Of a DNA stretch of 62,497 nucleotides, positions 34,842 to 44,393 are shown piece after piece. The position numbers and the translations under genes were made by a program. Positions within the stretch are counted from its first letter, which is position 1; each line of letters begins with the position of its first letter. The stretch is from JAXHUM01 sp034189325. Lineage in GTDB: Bacteria > Desulfobacterota > DSM-4660 > Desulfatiglandales > Desulfatiglandaceae. Under the pieces are notes generated by a model that ran no database searches, was not told the DNA's origin, and worked only from the letters and a program-made list of their open reading frames with translations. The stretch spans positions 1 through 62,497 of the forward strand of contig JAXHUM010000045.1 of assembly GCA_034189325.1 (NCBI GenBank), read 5' to 3'.

Positions 34842-36065
34842 TCACCAATTCTTATGATAGCTTATAGTATCAGGGCTCTTTGTCCAATCGCTTAGAGGGA
34901 CAGCCTTTCCTCCTTTAATCCGATAGAACTTCACAGTATCCGTTCCTCTCCGTGATTTGGGGCCATAGGCACAAGGTCCGGAGATTCCACCGTTTTCCAA
35001 CCCGGTAATTTTTTGATACGCCTCGTACATCGCTTGTCCGTTGATTTTTTCATACCCGACGTCCGCAAGAGCCTTCCTTAGAGCACCCTCAAAGAAAATG
35101 GCAATTCCAACCCCTACCGTGTATCCTGTGGTTACGTAGTCCAAGGAACCACGATGTTTGATGGCAAGATCACGCAAAAGCGGATGTTCTTCAGCCTCCG
35201 GGCCTCTAAGCACCCAGCTGACAACGACTGTGCCCTCCAGGGCCTCCGGATGTGACTCGATACCCAATTTTGTTGCGCCCCAAGGTCCATGGATCATTTG
35301 TATCTTCTTGGTAAGCCCGAGGGCATGAGCATCACGAGTTATGTATGTTGGCGTGGGATCACAAACCTCCACGTAAATGTAATCAGCCCCGCCTTTAGCC
35401 AATCGTGTCAAATAGACGTCGAATTTCAGGGTTCCAGGAGTAAAAAGCTCTGGAGGAAGCAATTTTATTCCCTTTGATTCAACATATTCTTTGCCGCCTC
35501 TCATAACCTCATGGCCCCACGCATTATCAAAGGCTATATAACCCAACACCGGCTTTCCGCTCTTACCCTTGGTCTTCCAATCCTCCATTAGCCAATCAAC
35601 GGCAGCACCAAATGTGTCTTGATACGGCCCATAAAAACAAAAGCCACGACGGAGATGCCCTTGTCTTTCGCCAGAGCCGGGAGCAAGGAACATTGATTTA
35701 TCTCTTTCTATCATCGGCTGAATGGCATCGCCCATCCCACTGCTTGATGACATGGTAAGCAACAGTTTCGGTCTCTTTCGGTAGCGCTTGTAGGCAGATA
35801 CGGCACGTGCAGTATCGTAGCGCGAATCAACCCCGATAACATCGATTTCAATACCGTCCACGCCCCCTCCTTCATTCACCGATTTGAAATAATCGCGGAC
35901 AGCACAATCTATGGGAGTGGACAAACCAGCAGCAGGCCCTGTCAGGTCCGCCAATGTTAGGAAAAAAACCTTCTTTTCTTTGGCAATTGATGATGAGGAC
36001 AAAAGGGTGATACTTAACACCACACCCAAGAGACATACCAATAACACAGCACTTTTTTTTCTCAT
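34842..36065 (-). CDS. Periplasmic substrate-binding protein (LivK-like, type I fold)
   Basis: 407 residues with a Sec signal (KKSAVLLVCLLGVVLSITLL, cleavage after a Ser-rich stretch). The mature chain has the periplasmic type I features TLADLTGPAAGLSTPI at the start, IDVIGVDSRYDTARAVSAYK, then PVLGYIAFDNAWGHEVMRGG and FTPGTLKFDVYLTRLAKGGA. It is the receptor of the Liv-type ABC importer encoded around it. The embedded acyl-CoA ligase gene suggests an organic (aromatic or fatty) acid ligand rather than a branched-chain amino acid (inference). Confidence 0.88.
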   Translation of the reverse strand: MRKKSAVLLVCLLGVVLSITLLSSSSIAKEKKVFFLTLADLTGPAAGLSTPIDCAVRDYFKSVNEGGGVDGIEIDVIGVDSRYDTARAVSAYKRYRKRPKLLLTMSSSSGMGDAIQPMIERDKSMFLAPGSGERQGHLRRGFCFYGPYQDTFGAAVDWLMEDWKTKGKSGKPVLGYIAFDNAWGHEVMRGGKEYVESKGIKLLPPELFTPGTLKFDVYLTRLAKGGADYIYVEVCDPTPTYITRDAHALGLTKKIQMIHGPWGATKLGIESHPEALEGTVVVSWVLRGPEAEEHPLLRDLAIKHRGSLDYVTTGYTVGVGIAIFFEGALRKALADVGYEKINGQAMYEAYQKITGLENGGISGPCAYGPKSRRGTDTVKFYRIKGGKAVPLSDWTKSPDTISYHKNW

Positions 36066-36082
36066 AACATTGCTCCTAAGTC

Positions 36083-37132
36083 TTAAGTTATCTTAAAAGG
36101 ATAGATCCTATAGGAAGCCTTAAACACTTCCCATCTATGCGCCAATCCTCTGGGCTCGAACTTCAGAAAAAGAATAAGCACCGCCCCAAAGGTACTCAGT
36201 CCTAAAGATGCTGAAGGAGATGGGCCCAGCCAGCTAAAGATCTGACCCAAGAAAGGTGACGTAAACATGACCACCTCGTTCAATGTCCTAATAAAAATGA
36301 CACCGAAAAAGACGCCAGGAACACTCCCCATGCCTCCTACGATCAGCATACCAATGTATTCCAAAGAATGTATTAAGGTGAACTGTTCAACATTGATTAC
36401 GGTCATAAGATGGGCCCACAAAGATCCGGCTATCCCACCATAAAAACAAGCCATGAAAAAACCCAGTAGTTTATGGTAATAAAGATTGATACCCATAACC
36501 TCGGCTGCGAGATCATTGTCACGAATTGCTATAAATGCTCTGCCCACACTGCTCCTTACCAGATTCCTCGCAAAATAGGTCATCACTACCATGACCGTAC
36601 AAATGATATAATACATACGATCATCTGTATCGAAGGCAAAGGAACCCAACTCGGGGGAGGGTGGGAACATGCCCTTATACCCCCCCGTAATGTTGAGATG
36701 CATAATAAGCCAGATGACCAAGGCGTGGATGGCTATCGTTGCCAGAGCAAGATACATTCCTTTCACCCTTAGTGAAGGAGCGCCTCCGATAACGCCGATT
36801 ATCCCAGCCACCACTCCGGATAATGGGAGGGCCACCCAGAAAGATATTCCATACCGCACCGTCAAAATGGATGAAGCGTATGCCCCTACGGCCATAAAGG
36901 CTGATTGGCCGAAAGAAACAAGTCCGCAATAACCGGTAATGATTTGGAGACCAAGAGCCACAATGACGGAGATCGCCAGGTAGTTCACAAAACTGATAAG
37001 ATAATAAGAGCCGAAAAATGGGAAGGCATAGAGTAGAATCAGTCCGAAAATCAAGACGGTCCAATGTTGCCAGGTCCTTACAATAGCTATATCCTGGCCG
37101 TAATTTTTGTCAAAGACGCCACTGGGACGCAT
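36083..37132 (-). CDS. Branched-chain-type ABC transporter permease (LivM-like)
   Basis: 349 residues, about nine hydrophobic segments. Family landmarks are AISVIVALGLQIITGYCGLV followed by SFGQSAFMAVGAYAS, then GGAPSLRVKGMYLALATIA, RSSVGRAFIAIRDNDLAAEV with the EAA-like loop, and LIVGGMGSVPGVFFGV. The start GTG/ATG region overlaps closely with livH (4 bases apart), supporting one transcript. Confidence 0.92.
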   Translation of the reverse strand: MRPSGVFDKNYGQDIAIVRTWQHWTVLIFGLILLYAFPFFGSYYLISFVNYLAISVIVALGLQIITGYCGLVSFGQSAFMAVGAYASSILTVRYGISFWVALPLSGVVAGIIGVIGGAPSLRVKGMYLALATIAIHALVIWLIMHLNITGGYKGMFPPSPELGSFAFDTDDRMYYIICTVMVVMTYFARNLVRSSVGRAFIAIRDNDLAAEVMGINLYYHKLLGFFMACFYGGIAGSLWAHLMTVINVEQFTLIHSLEYIGMLIVGGMGSVPGVFFGVIFIRTLNEVVMFTSPFLGQIFSWLGPSPSASLGLSTFGAVLILFLKFEPRGLAHRWEVFKASYRIYPFKIT

Positions 37133-37135
37133 TTC

Positions 37136-38020
37136 TTATATCCTTTCTATTCGCTTCAGGCCGAAAAGCCCATAAGGTCTAACCAATAAAACCAGAAGAA
37201 GTATCGTATAACTGGCAACATCCTTGACACCACCACCAACCAAGGGATCCAGATATCCGGAGCTTACATTTTCTACAATCCCCAAGAAGAGGCCGGCAAT
37301 CAGCGCACCTATTATCGAATCTAGTCCGCCGCATATAGCCACGATGAGGCCGGTAATGCCGATATATGGGAGAGAATGGTATATATCCATAACATTGGCC
37401 GTTGCAATACCGGCCACTGTAGCCACCATAGACGACAGAATCCATATTGAAGTAAAGATATTCCGAACACTAATACCAGCGCTCTGTGCCAAATTATGAT
37501 CTTCAGCAGTCGCCCTCATTCCCAGTCCCACCCAACTGAATTTAAAAATAAGGCCCAGTACAATAAAAAGAATGATGGCAATCCCAAAGCTGATCAGCTG
37601 ATCAACAGGCACAAAAAGTCCGGCAACGGCAAAATTTCCCTTTGGGAGAAATGGAGGCAAGGTCCTGGACCCGCCCATGAGGTAAAGGAAAAGAAAACCC
37701 TCCAGAAACAAAAAGATAGCAAAAGTCATCAGGAAGGAAGAAAACAGGGACTCTCCAATCATCGAACGCAAGGCAAATCTCTCAATAAAGAACCCCATTA
37801 AACCGGTTATCATGAGAGCAGGGACCAGACTAATCCAAAAAGGGAGATTAAGTTGAGCCATGAAAATCCAGAAAGCCAAAGCTCCGAAGGCAACAAGCTG
37901 CCCATGGGCAAGGCTTACCACATGGGTCGATTTATAAACCAAAACAACAGATGCCCCCACTAAGGAATAAAGGCTACCAATCATCATGCCCGTTATGGCA
38001 AGTTGGAAAAATTCAATCAT
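37136..38020 (-). CDS. Branched-chain-type ABC transporter permease (LivH-like)
   Basis: 294 residues with about eight membrane helices. Motifs: GMMIGSLYSLVGASVVLVYK at the N-terminus, SLAHGQLVAFGALAFW, LGMRATAEDHNLAQSAGISV (cytoplasmic coupling loop), GLIVAICGGLDSIIGALIAG. It would form the heterodimeric channel with LivM. The stop-to-start distance to the acyl-CoA ligase gene is 5 bases. Confidence 0.92.
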   Translation of the reverse strand: MIEFFQLAITGMMIGSLYSLVGASVVLVYKSTHVVSLAHGQLVAFGALAFWIFMAQLNLPFWISLVPALMITGLMGFFIERFALRSMIGESLFSSFLMTFAIFLFLEGFLFLYLMGGSRTLPPFLPKGNFAVAGLFVPVDQLISFGIAIILFIVLGLIFKFSWVGLGMRATAEDHNLAQSAGISVRNIFTSIWILSSMVATVAGIATANVMDIYHSLPYIGITGLIVAICGGLDSIIGALIAGLFLGIVENVSSGYLDPLVGGGVKDVASYTILLLVLLVRPYGLFGLKRIERI

Positions 38021-38025
38021 TTCTG

Positions 38026-39927
38026 CTACTCATCTAGTGTGTTGACATATATGGAGGTTTCGATAGTTCCGGTTCGTCCGTCTCGGTACGTAATGGCAGC
38101 CTCAACTCGATATTGGTCTTTGTTACTATAAAGCGCTTCAATAATGTCTCGATATCGATGCTCAACAAAGCTCCGTCGCAATTTTCTTGATCGAGTGAGT
38201 TCCTCCTCATCGGCATCGAACTCCTTATGAAGATTAATGAACCGGCGTATCCTGGTCCATTCAGGAAGAGATTTGTTCACCCTCTCAATTTCTTTGGCAA
38301 TCAGAGCTATCACCTCACGCTTTTGAGAAAGATCAGTGAATGTCGTATAGGTGAAATGATTTGCTTCAGCAAAAAGTCCGACATTATCAAGATCAATATT
38401 GACAATGGCCGTCACATACTCCCTATCCTCGCCACCAACTACAAGGACATCTTTAATGTAAGGACTGAATCGAAGCCGAACCTCGGTATATTGGGGGGAG
38501 AATTTTTTGCCCCCGGCCAGGGGTGTCAGATCATCCATCCGGTCGATAACAATCAGATGACCCTCATCGATATGACCGAAATCACCGGTGCGAAAATAGT
38601 CTCCTTCCATTTTCTCCTTTGATGCCCTGGGATCTTTATAATAACCGCAAAATTGGTACTTATTCTTAATAAGGATCTCTTTATCTTCTGTAAACCCGGC
38701 CTCCACCCATGGGACCGGGGGACCACATGATTCAGGCCTTAAGTCTCCGTCTCTTGGAAGACTCATCACACCCATCTCCGTGCTCCCATAGATGAGCTTC
38801 ACTTCAATATTGAGGGCCTGGAAGTATCGTATGATTTCCGGACTGACCGCCCCCCCGGCCGAATAGACTATTTTGGCGCTGGGCAGACCTATCCTGTCCC
38901 GAAGCTGTCTGAATACTGCATGATAGGCGAGAAAATATAAGAATTTCCATCCGACTGGGATCTCTTTTTTGTTATTCTTCATATCGGCTACTTTATGTCC
39001 GATATTCAGACAGGATCGATAGATAAAGCGCCTCAAAGCGGTAGAGTCGATCATCCTGGCTTGTACCATTCGATTCAGGTTTTCCCAGAGCCTGGCCCCA
39101 TAGAAAAGCAGATCAGGCCCTATCTCCCGTATATCTTCCTGGACGGTTTCAGGTTCTTCGGGAAAATTCACCACCATCGGCGCCAAGATCCCCCCTGCCA
39201 CCCCAATGGCCTGCTCGGTTATCCATGCCGGAGGAATAAAGGACAGATACTCATAGTCGTTATCATTCCAGCCACCAAGGGAACTCCATTCGAGGACACT
39301 GCCAGTCATCCATTTGTGGTTCCACATCGCCCCTTTCGGCTTGCCGGTAGTCCCCGATGTATAGCAGATCAGGCAGAAATCTTCCCTGTCGCCCTGATCC
39401 AACAACTGGTCAAAGAACCTGGGATCTTTCTTATCATAAGACTTCCCGATATCTATCACTTCATCAAACGATATCAACATGGAATCGCTGTAACTCCAGA
39501 GGCCTTTCGGATCCCAATAGATTATCTTCTTCAGGTTCGGGAGATCCTCTTTAATCTCTAACGTCTTATCAACTTGTTCCTGATCGTGGGCGACCACAAA
39601 AACAGAATCAGAATGATCTATGTAGTATTTTACCTCATCTGGAAGACAGTCTGAAAAAATGCCAACAGCGACACAACGTGCCGACTGCACAGCCAACTCC
39701 GCCCAAAACCATTCCGGATTGTTTTCTCCGATGATGGAAACCTTATCAGATCCGACTTTGAGCCCAAGACTTATCAAGCCAAGAGAAAAGTACTTCACTT
39801 TCAAGAAATAATCTTCCCAGGTATATTCCTTCCATATCCCCCTCGTCTTGACCCTCATGGCCACCTTGTTGGAGGAATATTTCTTGTAATTTTCTCTTAA
39901 ATACTGAGGCAATGTATCAAGTTTCAT
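38026..39927 (-). CDS. AMP-dependent acyl-CoA ligase embedded in the Liv operon
   Basis: 633 residues, the length of long-chain FadD-type enzymes. ANL superfamily motifs: ICYTSGTTGKPKGAMWNH (A3/P-loop), YGSTEMGVMSLPRD (A5), YFRTGDFGHIDEGHLIVIDR (A7-A8) and LAGGKKFSPQYTE. No membrane span. It activates a carboxylate to its CoA thioester at the cost of ATP to AMP. Being between livG and livH with 5-6 base gaps it is part of the importer operon, so import and CoA activation of the same acid is likely. The natural substrate is not predictable from sequence. Confidence 0.92.
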   Translation of the reverse strand: MKLDTLPQYLRENYKKYSSNKVAMRVKTRGIWKEYTWEDYFLKVKYFSLGLISLGLKVGSDKVSIIGENNPEWFWAELAVQSARCVAVGIFSDCLPDEVKYYIDHSDSVFVVAHDQEQVDKTLEIKEDLPNLKKIIYWDPKGLWSYSDSMLISFDEVIDIGKSYDKKDPRFFDQLLDQGDREDFCLICYTSGTTGKPKGAMWNHKWMTGSVLEWSSLGGWNDNDYEYLSFIPPAWITEQAIGVAGGILAPMVVNFPEEPETVQEDIREIGPDLLFYGARLWENLNRMVQARMIDSTALRRFIYRSCLNIGHKVADMKNNKKEIPVGWKFLYFLAYHAVFRQLRDRIGLPSAKIVYSAGGAVSPEIIRYFQALNIEVKLIYGSTEMGVMSLPRDGDLRPESCGPPVPWVEAGFTEDKEILIKNKYQFCGYYKDPRASKEKMEGDYFRTGDFGHIDEGHLIVIDRMDDLTPLAGGKKFSPQYTEVRLRFSPYIKDVLVVGGEDREYVTAIVNIDLDNVGLFAEANHFTYTTFTDLSQKREVIALIAKEIERVNKSLPEWTRIRRFINLHKEFDADEEELTRSRKLRRSFVEHRYRDIIEALYSNKDQYRVEAAITYRDGRTGTIETSIYVNTLDE

Positions 39928-39933
39928 GCTGTT

Positions 39934-40728
39934 CTACGCTTCTCCCAGATATGCGGATACGACTTCCTTATTCACAGCTACCTCCTGAGGAGACCCCTCC
40001 GCAATTTTCTTTCCAAATGCAAGAACATCTATCTTCTCGCTTATGTCCATTAACACGTCCATGTCATGTTCTATGAGAATGATGCAGATCTTCTTCAGTT
40101 CATAAATATCAATTATGAACCGTGCCATGTCCTCCTTCTCTTCAATATTCATCCCTGCCATAGGTTCATCGAGGAGCAGAACTTTGGGTTCCATAGCCAG
40201 TGCCCTGCCCAATTCAACCCTTTTTCGAAGACCATATGGGAGAAGGCCCACCTTTGACTTTCTGATATTCTTTATCTCGAGAAGATCGATCACATCTTCA
40301 ACCACTTCCCTATGCTCTATCTCTTCTCGTCGAGTACGGCCAAAATGAATGCCGCACTCTAAAACAGTATTTCTGAAAAGCATGGTCCTTGCAGCCATCA
40401 AGTTTTCTACCGTGCTGAGGCCCGTGTACAGTTCGATGTTTTGAAAGGTCCTGGCTATACCGAGTCGAGCCCTTTTTGTAGATGGGACCCTTGTTATATC
40501 CTTTCCGCCAAAACAGACTTTTCCTTCTTGAGGCCGATAAAAACCGCTGATCACATTGAATATACATGTCTTTCCTGCGCCGTTGGGCCCGATTATGGCA
40601 AATATGCCCTCTCGCTGGAACTCCATGGTGACATCATGGAGCGCCACGAGGCGTCCGAAAGAGAGATGGATACTTTCAACACTCAACAATGTCTGAGACT
40701 TGGTTTTATCTTTGTTTGCCAAACTCAC
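39934..40728 (-). CDS. Branched-chain-type ABC transporter ATP-binding protein (LivG-like)
   Basis: 264 residues from GTG 40728 (TTTAAGGC upstream); a TTG at 40767 would add 13 residues but falls inside the palindrome described next, so GTG is preferred. Walker A GPNGAGKT, TFQNIELYTGLSTVENLM after the Q-loop, LPYGLRKRVELGRALAMEP in place of the classic LSGG signature (a LPYG form common in LivG), Walker B VLLLDEPMAGMN and the H-loop EHDMDVLM. First gene of the importer operon. Confidence 0.9.
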   Translation of the reverse strand: MSLANKDKTKSQTLLSVESIHLSFGRLVALHDVTMEFQREGIFAIIGPNGAGKTCIFNVISGFYRPQEGKVCFGGKDITRVPSTKRARLGIARTFQNIELYTGLSTVENLMAARTMLFRNTVLECGIHFGRTRREEIEHREVVEDVIDLLEIKNIRKSKVGLLPYGLRKRVELGRALAMEPKVLLLDEPMAGMNIEEKEDMARFIIDIYELKKICIILIEHDMDVLMDISEKIDVLAFGKKIAEGSPQEVAVNKEVVSAYLGEA

Positions 40729-40766
40729 CGCCTTAAATTCTCGGAAAATTCTCTTTGAACTTGCCA

Positions 40767-40788
40767 ACCTACCAAACGCTTGGTAGGT
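40767..40788. promoter_or_regulatory. Perfect inverted repeat, TetR-like operator at the Liv/ligase operon
   Basis: ACCTACCAA (40767-40775) and TTGGTAGGT (40780-40788) are exact inverse repeats with a 4-base spacer, 39 bases upstream of the livG GTG. The size and symmetry are those of a TetR-family operator. No TetR gene is in the window. Confidence 0.6.
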
Positions 40789-41502
40789 ATTGTCTTAACA
40801 AAAAAATTGCCATCTAATGTGTTTTTTGTGTCTTTCCTAGCTAGGGGTTATTTTTTAGTTTAATTTAAATACTGGGGTTTTGTTGGGCTATGGGTTTAAT
40901 CCGTTTTTCCCAAAACAAATTGATATACTACATACGCTTCAAAGACTTATAATAAACCCAACCTATGGGCTTTTTTTGATATGATAAGTTCCAAACTCTC
41001 AGTATGGATGACTTTTAGGAGATTATTCATTACGATATTACGAAGAATTTCATGATGTCAATAAAAATTATCAAAAAGATGATAATTAATGTCGCATGAA
41101 CTTGTGTATGAAAATAGGGGAGTAAAAACGAGACTTCAGCTTCTGATGAAGACATTACCTATCAGCGATGATGGGGCAATCAATATTCGACCTGGCGATC
41201 ATCCCTAAATGCGGATTGTGAAGCCGTTAGAATTCCTTGGACGCCTCTTTAGAGCCAACAGCTTGTTTTTGGAGATTTTCCACAGGTAAATATGAATCCA
41301 TCGCCAAAGTGTTCCTTTTTCACTCTCCTATACACCTCTTGTCAAGGAAGTGCTCTTGTTTCTTCACTTTTACCAACCGCTCACCCAGAGGATCATACTT
41401 TGGTTTAGATAATATTCTTGATCTTCATGTCTCACTAGGAAAGAAGGTCCTTGGAAATAGGTTAAAGATATATTTGGGCACAGGATGCACGATCGGATTC
41501 AG
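40789..41502. other. AT-rich intergenic region upstream of the Liv operon
   Basis: About 700 bases without a credible gene. It contains the probable promoter of the Liv operon on the minus strand and a perfect inverted repeat AATTATCA/TGATAATT at 41066-41087 (6-base loop). A frame at 41237-41506 on the plus strand lacks a ribosome site and recognisable sequence. Confidence 0.4.
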
Positions 41503-41682
41503 CTAGCCACCAGCTGAAGGCTGATAAACCGATGCGTCATCGACGCAGTTTTTCAGATCTTCTTCACTAATGTTTTTCGGGTCTTTTAGATATTCAGCAC
41601 TGCAGACATATTCGTTACCCGCTTTATCCTTTACCCATACGAAATTCGTCCTCTTTGTCGGGGTGTACGCTTCTTCCGCCAT
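41503..41682 (-). CDS. 59-residue conserved-looking small protein
   Basis: ATG at 41682 is preceded by AAAGGAGGGAATCAAG, an excellent ribosome site. The product reads AEEAYTPTKRTNFVWVKDKA, then GNEYVCSAEYLKDPKN and ISEEDLKNCVDDASV, ending PSAGG. Two cysteines, no membrane segment. Small proteins of this pattern (KRTNFVWVKD, one or two Cys, acidic tail) occur in sulfate reducers as far as I recall, but no function is known to me. It is too short for the usual length cut-off and easily missed. Confidence 0.75.
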   Translation of the reverse strand: MAEEAYTPTKRTNFVWVKDKAGNEYVCSAEYLKDPKNISEEDLKNCVDDASVYQPSAGG

Positions 41683-42210
41683 CTTGATTCCCTCCTTTCA
41701 TTTAATATCATTGGTTTTTTGATGCCCTCTGGGTGTGCGCTTGATAAAAACAAAACACCTCCTTGTATCGCCTCTATCTTCCCGCACAGCAAATCTCCAT
41801 TTCCAACTGGAAATTGCTGAATCGTTGATCATAGGAACAGGATTCTAGCAAACCGAATTTTGCAACAGGAGTAGAGATTAAACGCGATGCATCAGAATAG
41901 GCGGTGGAATTGAGAATAAAACAGATTCCTGTTGTTCCCGTTCCGAATGGGTGTTTTTGAGATCTGAGCTCAGAGACTGTTTTGAATTGAGAACCGAAAA
42001 CCGTATGAAATTGGTCAAAAGGGACTTCTGATTTGCGAAAAACTCATGTATTAAATATATAGTATATCCTGCATCTTTTCAAATGTTAATATTGACAAAC
42101 CCTAAAAAGACCGATTGCGTTGAGACTGGTATGAGGTAAGAGAAATCACAAAAGGTCTCTTCGCCTTTTGACACAGGCCTTAAGGCCGGACCTAAAACCT
42201 GGTACGGAAG
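41683..42210. other. Intergenic region between divergent genes
   Basis: About 530 bases. No gene seen. It includes an imperfect hairpin CAGCAA/TTGCTG around 41788-41821 and the palindrome TCTGAGCTCAGA at 41963-41974; promoters for the 59-residue protein (minus) and the B12-binding protein (plus) should lie here. Confidence 0.35.
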
Positions 42211-43263
42211 ATGATGAGCGCAATTTCCGACTCCTCGGCACGACTGTTCAGGGATGAGTTTGCCAATTTGTCCGCCGTGGTCTATAAAAGGCTGGAGTTG
42301 GAGTGGCAGTACCATCTGAGACAAAAACAGGTCCCCGACGTCCATCGCCTTTTCCAATACGCTATTGAATTCGGACGATTACTGCAAGTCATTTACCGAC
42401 ACAAATTATTCGACTCTCTCCATAAAGAGGCGAAATGGTATGCGGCGGTCTTTGAGGCAAGAGGATCAGGACATAATTCCTTTGCTGTAGTCCTGGACAG
42501 TTGGATCATTGCCATTCAAGGAACGATCAAACCTCCTGAATCCCATGAACTCGTTCGACCACTTCAAGACCTTAGAGATAAGTTGCCTTTGCTGATCGAT
42601 CAGGCCAAGGACCCGGAGGAGATTCAGAGTCAGAAGGCCGAGTCCCCCCTACTCCGGCACCTGGTGCGGGGAGATATGCAGGGTGCCAGGGAGATCCTGT
42701 CCTCCAGGTTGAGTAGAGGAGAATCGCCGGAGCGTCTGATTGTCGACCTGTTACTCCCGACCATGGTGACGATCGGACAACTGTGGGAACTCAATCGGGT
42801 GGAGATCTTTGAGGAACACCTAGCTACTGAGGCGATCAGGAATCTCCTGTCCGGTCTTCCAATAATGATAAGGGGCGCCCTGCCCGCAACCGGGCACAGG
42901 GCCCTTGTTTCATGCAGCCCTGGCGATGAGCATAGCCTGGTGCCCATGGCCCTTGCCGCTTATTTGGAAATCCGGGGATGGGCCGTAAGGAACCTGGGCG
43001 GAAGTCTGCCCGCCAGTCAAATTGCCCTTGCCGTGGCCTCCCTCGACCCGGAGGCCCTCTTTCTGGCATTCACCATGCTGTCGCGTCTAGATGACGCTTT
43101 AGAGGTGATCGAGCAAACAGGCGAACGTTCCGGATGCCGAATCATATTCGGGGGGCGTGGAGCCGTCGCTGCCCGCTCTATTCTGGAAAGCAGGGGCGCT
43201 CTTGTAGCGCACGATTTCGGCGAGGCGCATCTCCTGGCATTGAGGAATCCAAGCCATGCGTAG
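42211..43263 (+). CDS. B12-binding sensor-like protein (cap plus cobalamin domain)
   Basis: 350 residues. The first ~140 form a helical domain of unknown type. From about 145 comes a methionine-synthase-like cap (LWELNRVEIFEEHLATEAIR, with the W and EEH seen in CarH/LitR photoreceptors), then a Rossmann-type cobalamin domain beginning VSCSPGDEHSLVPMALAAYL; the DxHxxG lower-ligand motif is kept only as D-E-H-S-L-V. No MerR-type HTH is present, so it is not itself a CarH repressor. Its 3' end overlaps an exporter permease gene by 8 bases, so it probably senses something that controls the exporter (inference). Confidence 0.78.
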   Translation: MMSAISDSSARLFRDEFANLSAVVYKRLELEWQYHLRQKQVPDVHRLFQYAIEFGRLLQVIYRHKLFDSLHKEAKWYAAVFEARGSGHNSFAVVLDSWIIAIQGTIKPPESHELVRPLQDLRDKLPLLIDQAKDPEEIQSQKAESPLLRHLVRGDMQGAREILSSRLSRGESPERLIVDLLLPTMVTIGQLWELNRVEIFEEHLATEAIRNLLSGLPIMIRGALPATGHRALVSCSPGDEHSLVPMALAAYLEIRGWAVRNLGGSLPASQIALAVASLDPEALFLAFTMLSRLDDALEVIEQTGERSGCRIIFGGRGAVAARSILESRGALVAHDFGEAHLLALRNPSHA

Positions 43264-44377
43264 TCTGACGGCCTTTCGTATGGTTGTACACGACCGATCC
43301 TCCACTGCAGGAGCGCTTTTGGGAGTGGTGGCGATCGTATTCTTAGTAGGCCAGCAGCTCTCCATACTCTTCGGACTCCTGAACTACATGTCCGTGCTGG
43401 TGGACCACAGCAGGGCGGATGTCTGGATCACCAGCGCCAACGTTCGAAACGTGGACGCGGGCAATCTTATCTCGGCCCGCTACATCGACCGCGCCATGGG
43501 CCTACGCGAAGTGGAGTGGGCCGAGCCGGTTCTGATCGGCAGCGGGCTGTTTCGAACCTCCGACGGCTCTTTCGAATCGGTTCGCGTTGTCGGAACCCGG
43601 CGGCCACGTCTTGCCGGAGGACCGTGGCAATATTATAAGGGCGACGAACAGGCACTGCTGGATGTTGAATCGGTGACCGTCGACCGACTCGATCTGGCAA
43701 AGCTCGGTCACCCCGTACTGGACCAGGTGACGGAAATCGGCGACCGCCGTGTTCGAGTGGGGGCGATCAGTGAGGGCGCACGGGGATTTCAAGGGACACT
43801 GGTTTTTGCACCATTAGACAAGGTCAAAGAGATTTCCCGGACCCCTCTGGGACGCTATTCCGCGATCCTGGTACGTCTCAATCCGCATGTTGACAAGGAA
43901 ACAGCCCTTTCGCTGTTGCGCAGGGTCCTCCCGGAGTGCTCAGTCTACAGTTCGGCCGAACTCTCGCGCCTGACACGGCACTACTATTTCACCGAAACAG
44001 GGATTGGAGGCAGCTTCGGCTTCTCAACTATCATCGCAGTCTTAATAGGAGTGGTCATTATCTCACTGACCATGTATACCAGCGTCCTTGGCCGATCTAT
44101 GGATTTCGCGGTCATCCGCGCCATTGGAGGACGACGCCGGGATATTGCCGTGGTGGTGATGAGCGAAGTCCTGATTATCACTGGAATCGGTTTGTTCGTG
44201 GGTTTTCTCCTACTCGCTACCCTGCTCAATGCCACAAGCGGCTCCTCAATTCCCAGCTACTTCCCCACGCAAGTCCCTCCTATCCTCGCGGGCGGGACCA
44301 TCGTCGTCAGCTTAGTCGGTTCTCTGATAGCCTTGCGCGTTGCGCTGAAGGCGGAACCTGCATCGGTATTTCACTAA
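43256..44377 (+). CDS. ABC exporter permease (DevC/FtsX-like)
   Basis: 373 residues. One N-terminal membrane helix (GALLGVVAIVFLVGQQLSIL), a periplasmic domain of about 190 residues, and three C-terminal helices (FSTIIAVLIGVVIISLTMYT, EVLIITGIGLFVGFLLLATL, and one ending in SLIALRVAL) with the FtsX-type loop SMDFAVIRAIGGRRRDIAVV. The layout matches DevC of the heterocyst-glycolipid exporter and MacB-like systems. ATPase and membrane-fusion genes follow. Confidence 0.88.
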   Translation: MRSLTAFRMVVHDRSSTAGALLGVVAIVFLVGQQLSILFGLLNYMSVLVDHSRADVWITSANVRNVDAGNLISARYIDRAMGLREVEWAEPVLIGSGLFRTSDGSFESVRVVGTRRPRLAGGPWQYYKGDEQALLDVESVTVDRLDLAKLGHPVLDQVTEIGDRRVRVGAISEGARGFQGTLVFAPLDKVKEISRTPLGRYSAILVRLNPHVDKETALSLLRRVLPECSVYSSAELSRLTRHYYFTETGIGGSFGFSTIIAVLIGVVIISLTMYTSVLGRSMDFAVIRAIGGRRRDIAVVVMSEVLIITGIGLFVGFLLLATLLNATSGSSIPSYFPTQVPPILAGGTIVVSLVGSLIALRVALKAEPASVFH

Positions 44378-44393
44378 CAGGGGGAAACAGTCC

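Noticed and set aside
40797..40812. TGGCAATTTTTTTGTT on the minus strand as a sigma-54 promoter of the Liv operon
   Set aside because: The -12 element has GT instead of GC and the match is driven by a T-run; no activator gene is nearby.
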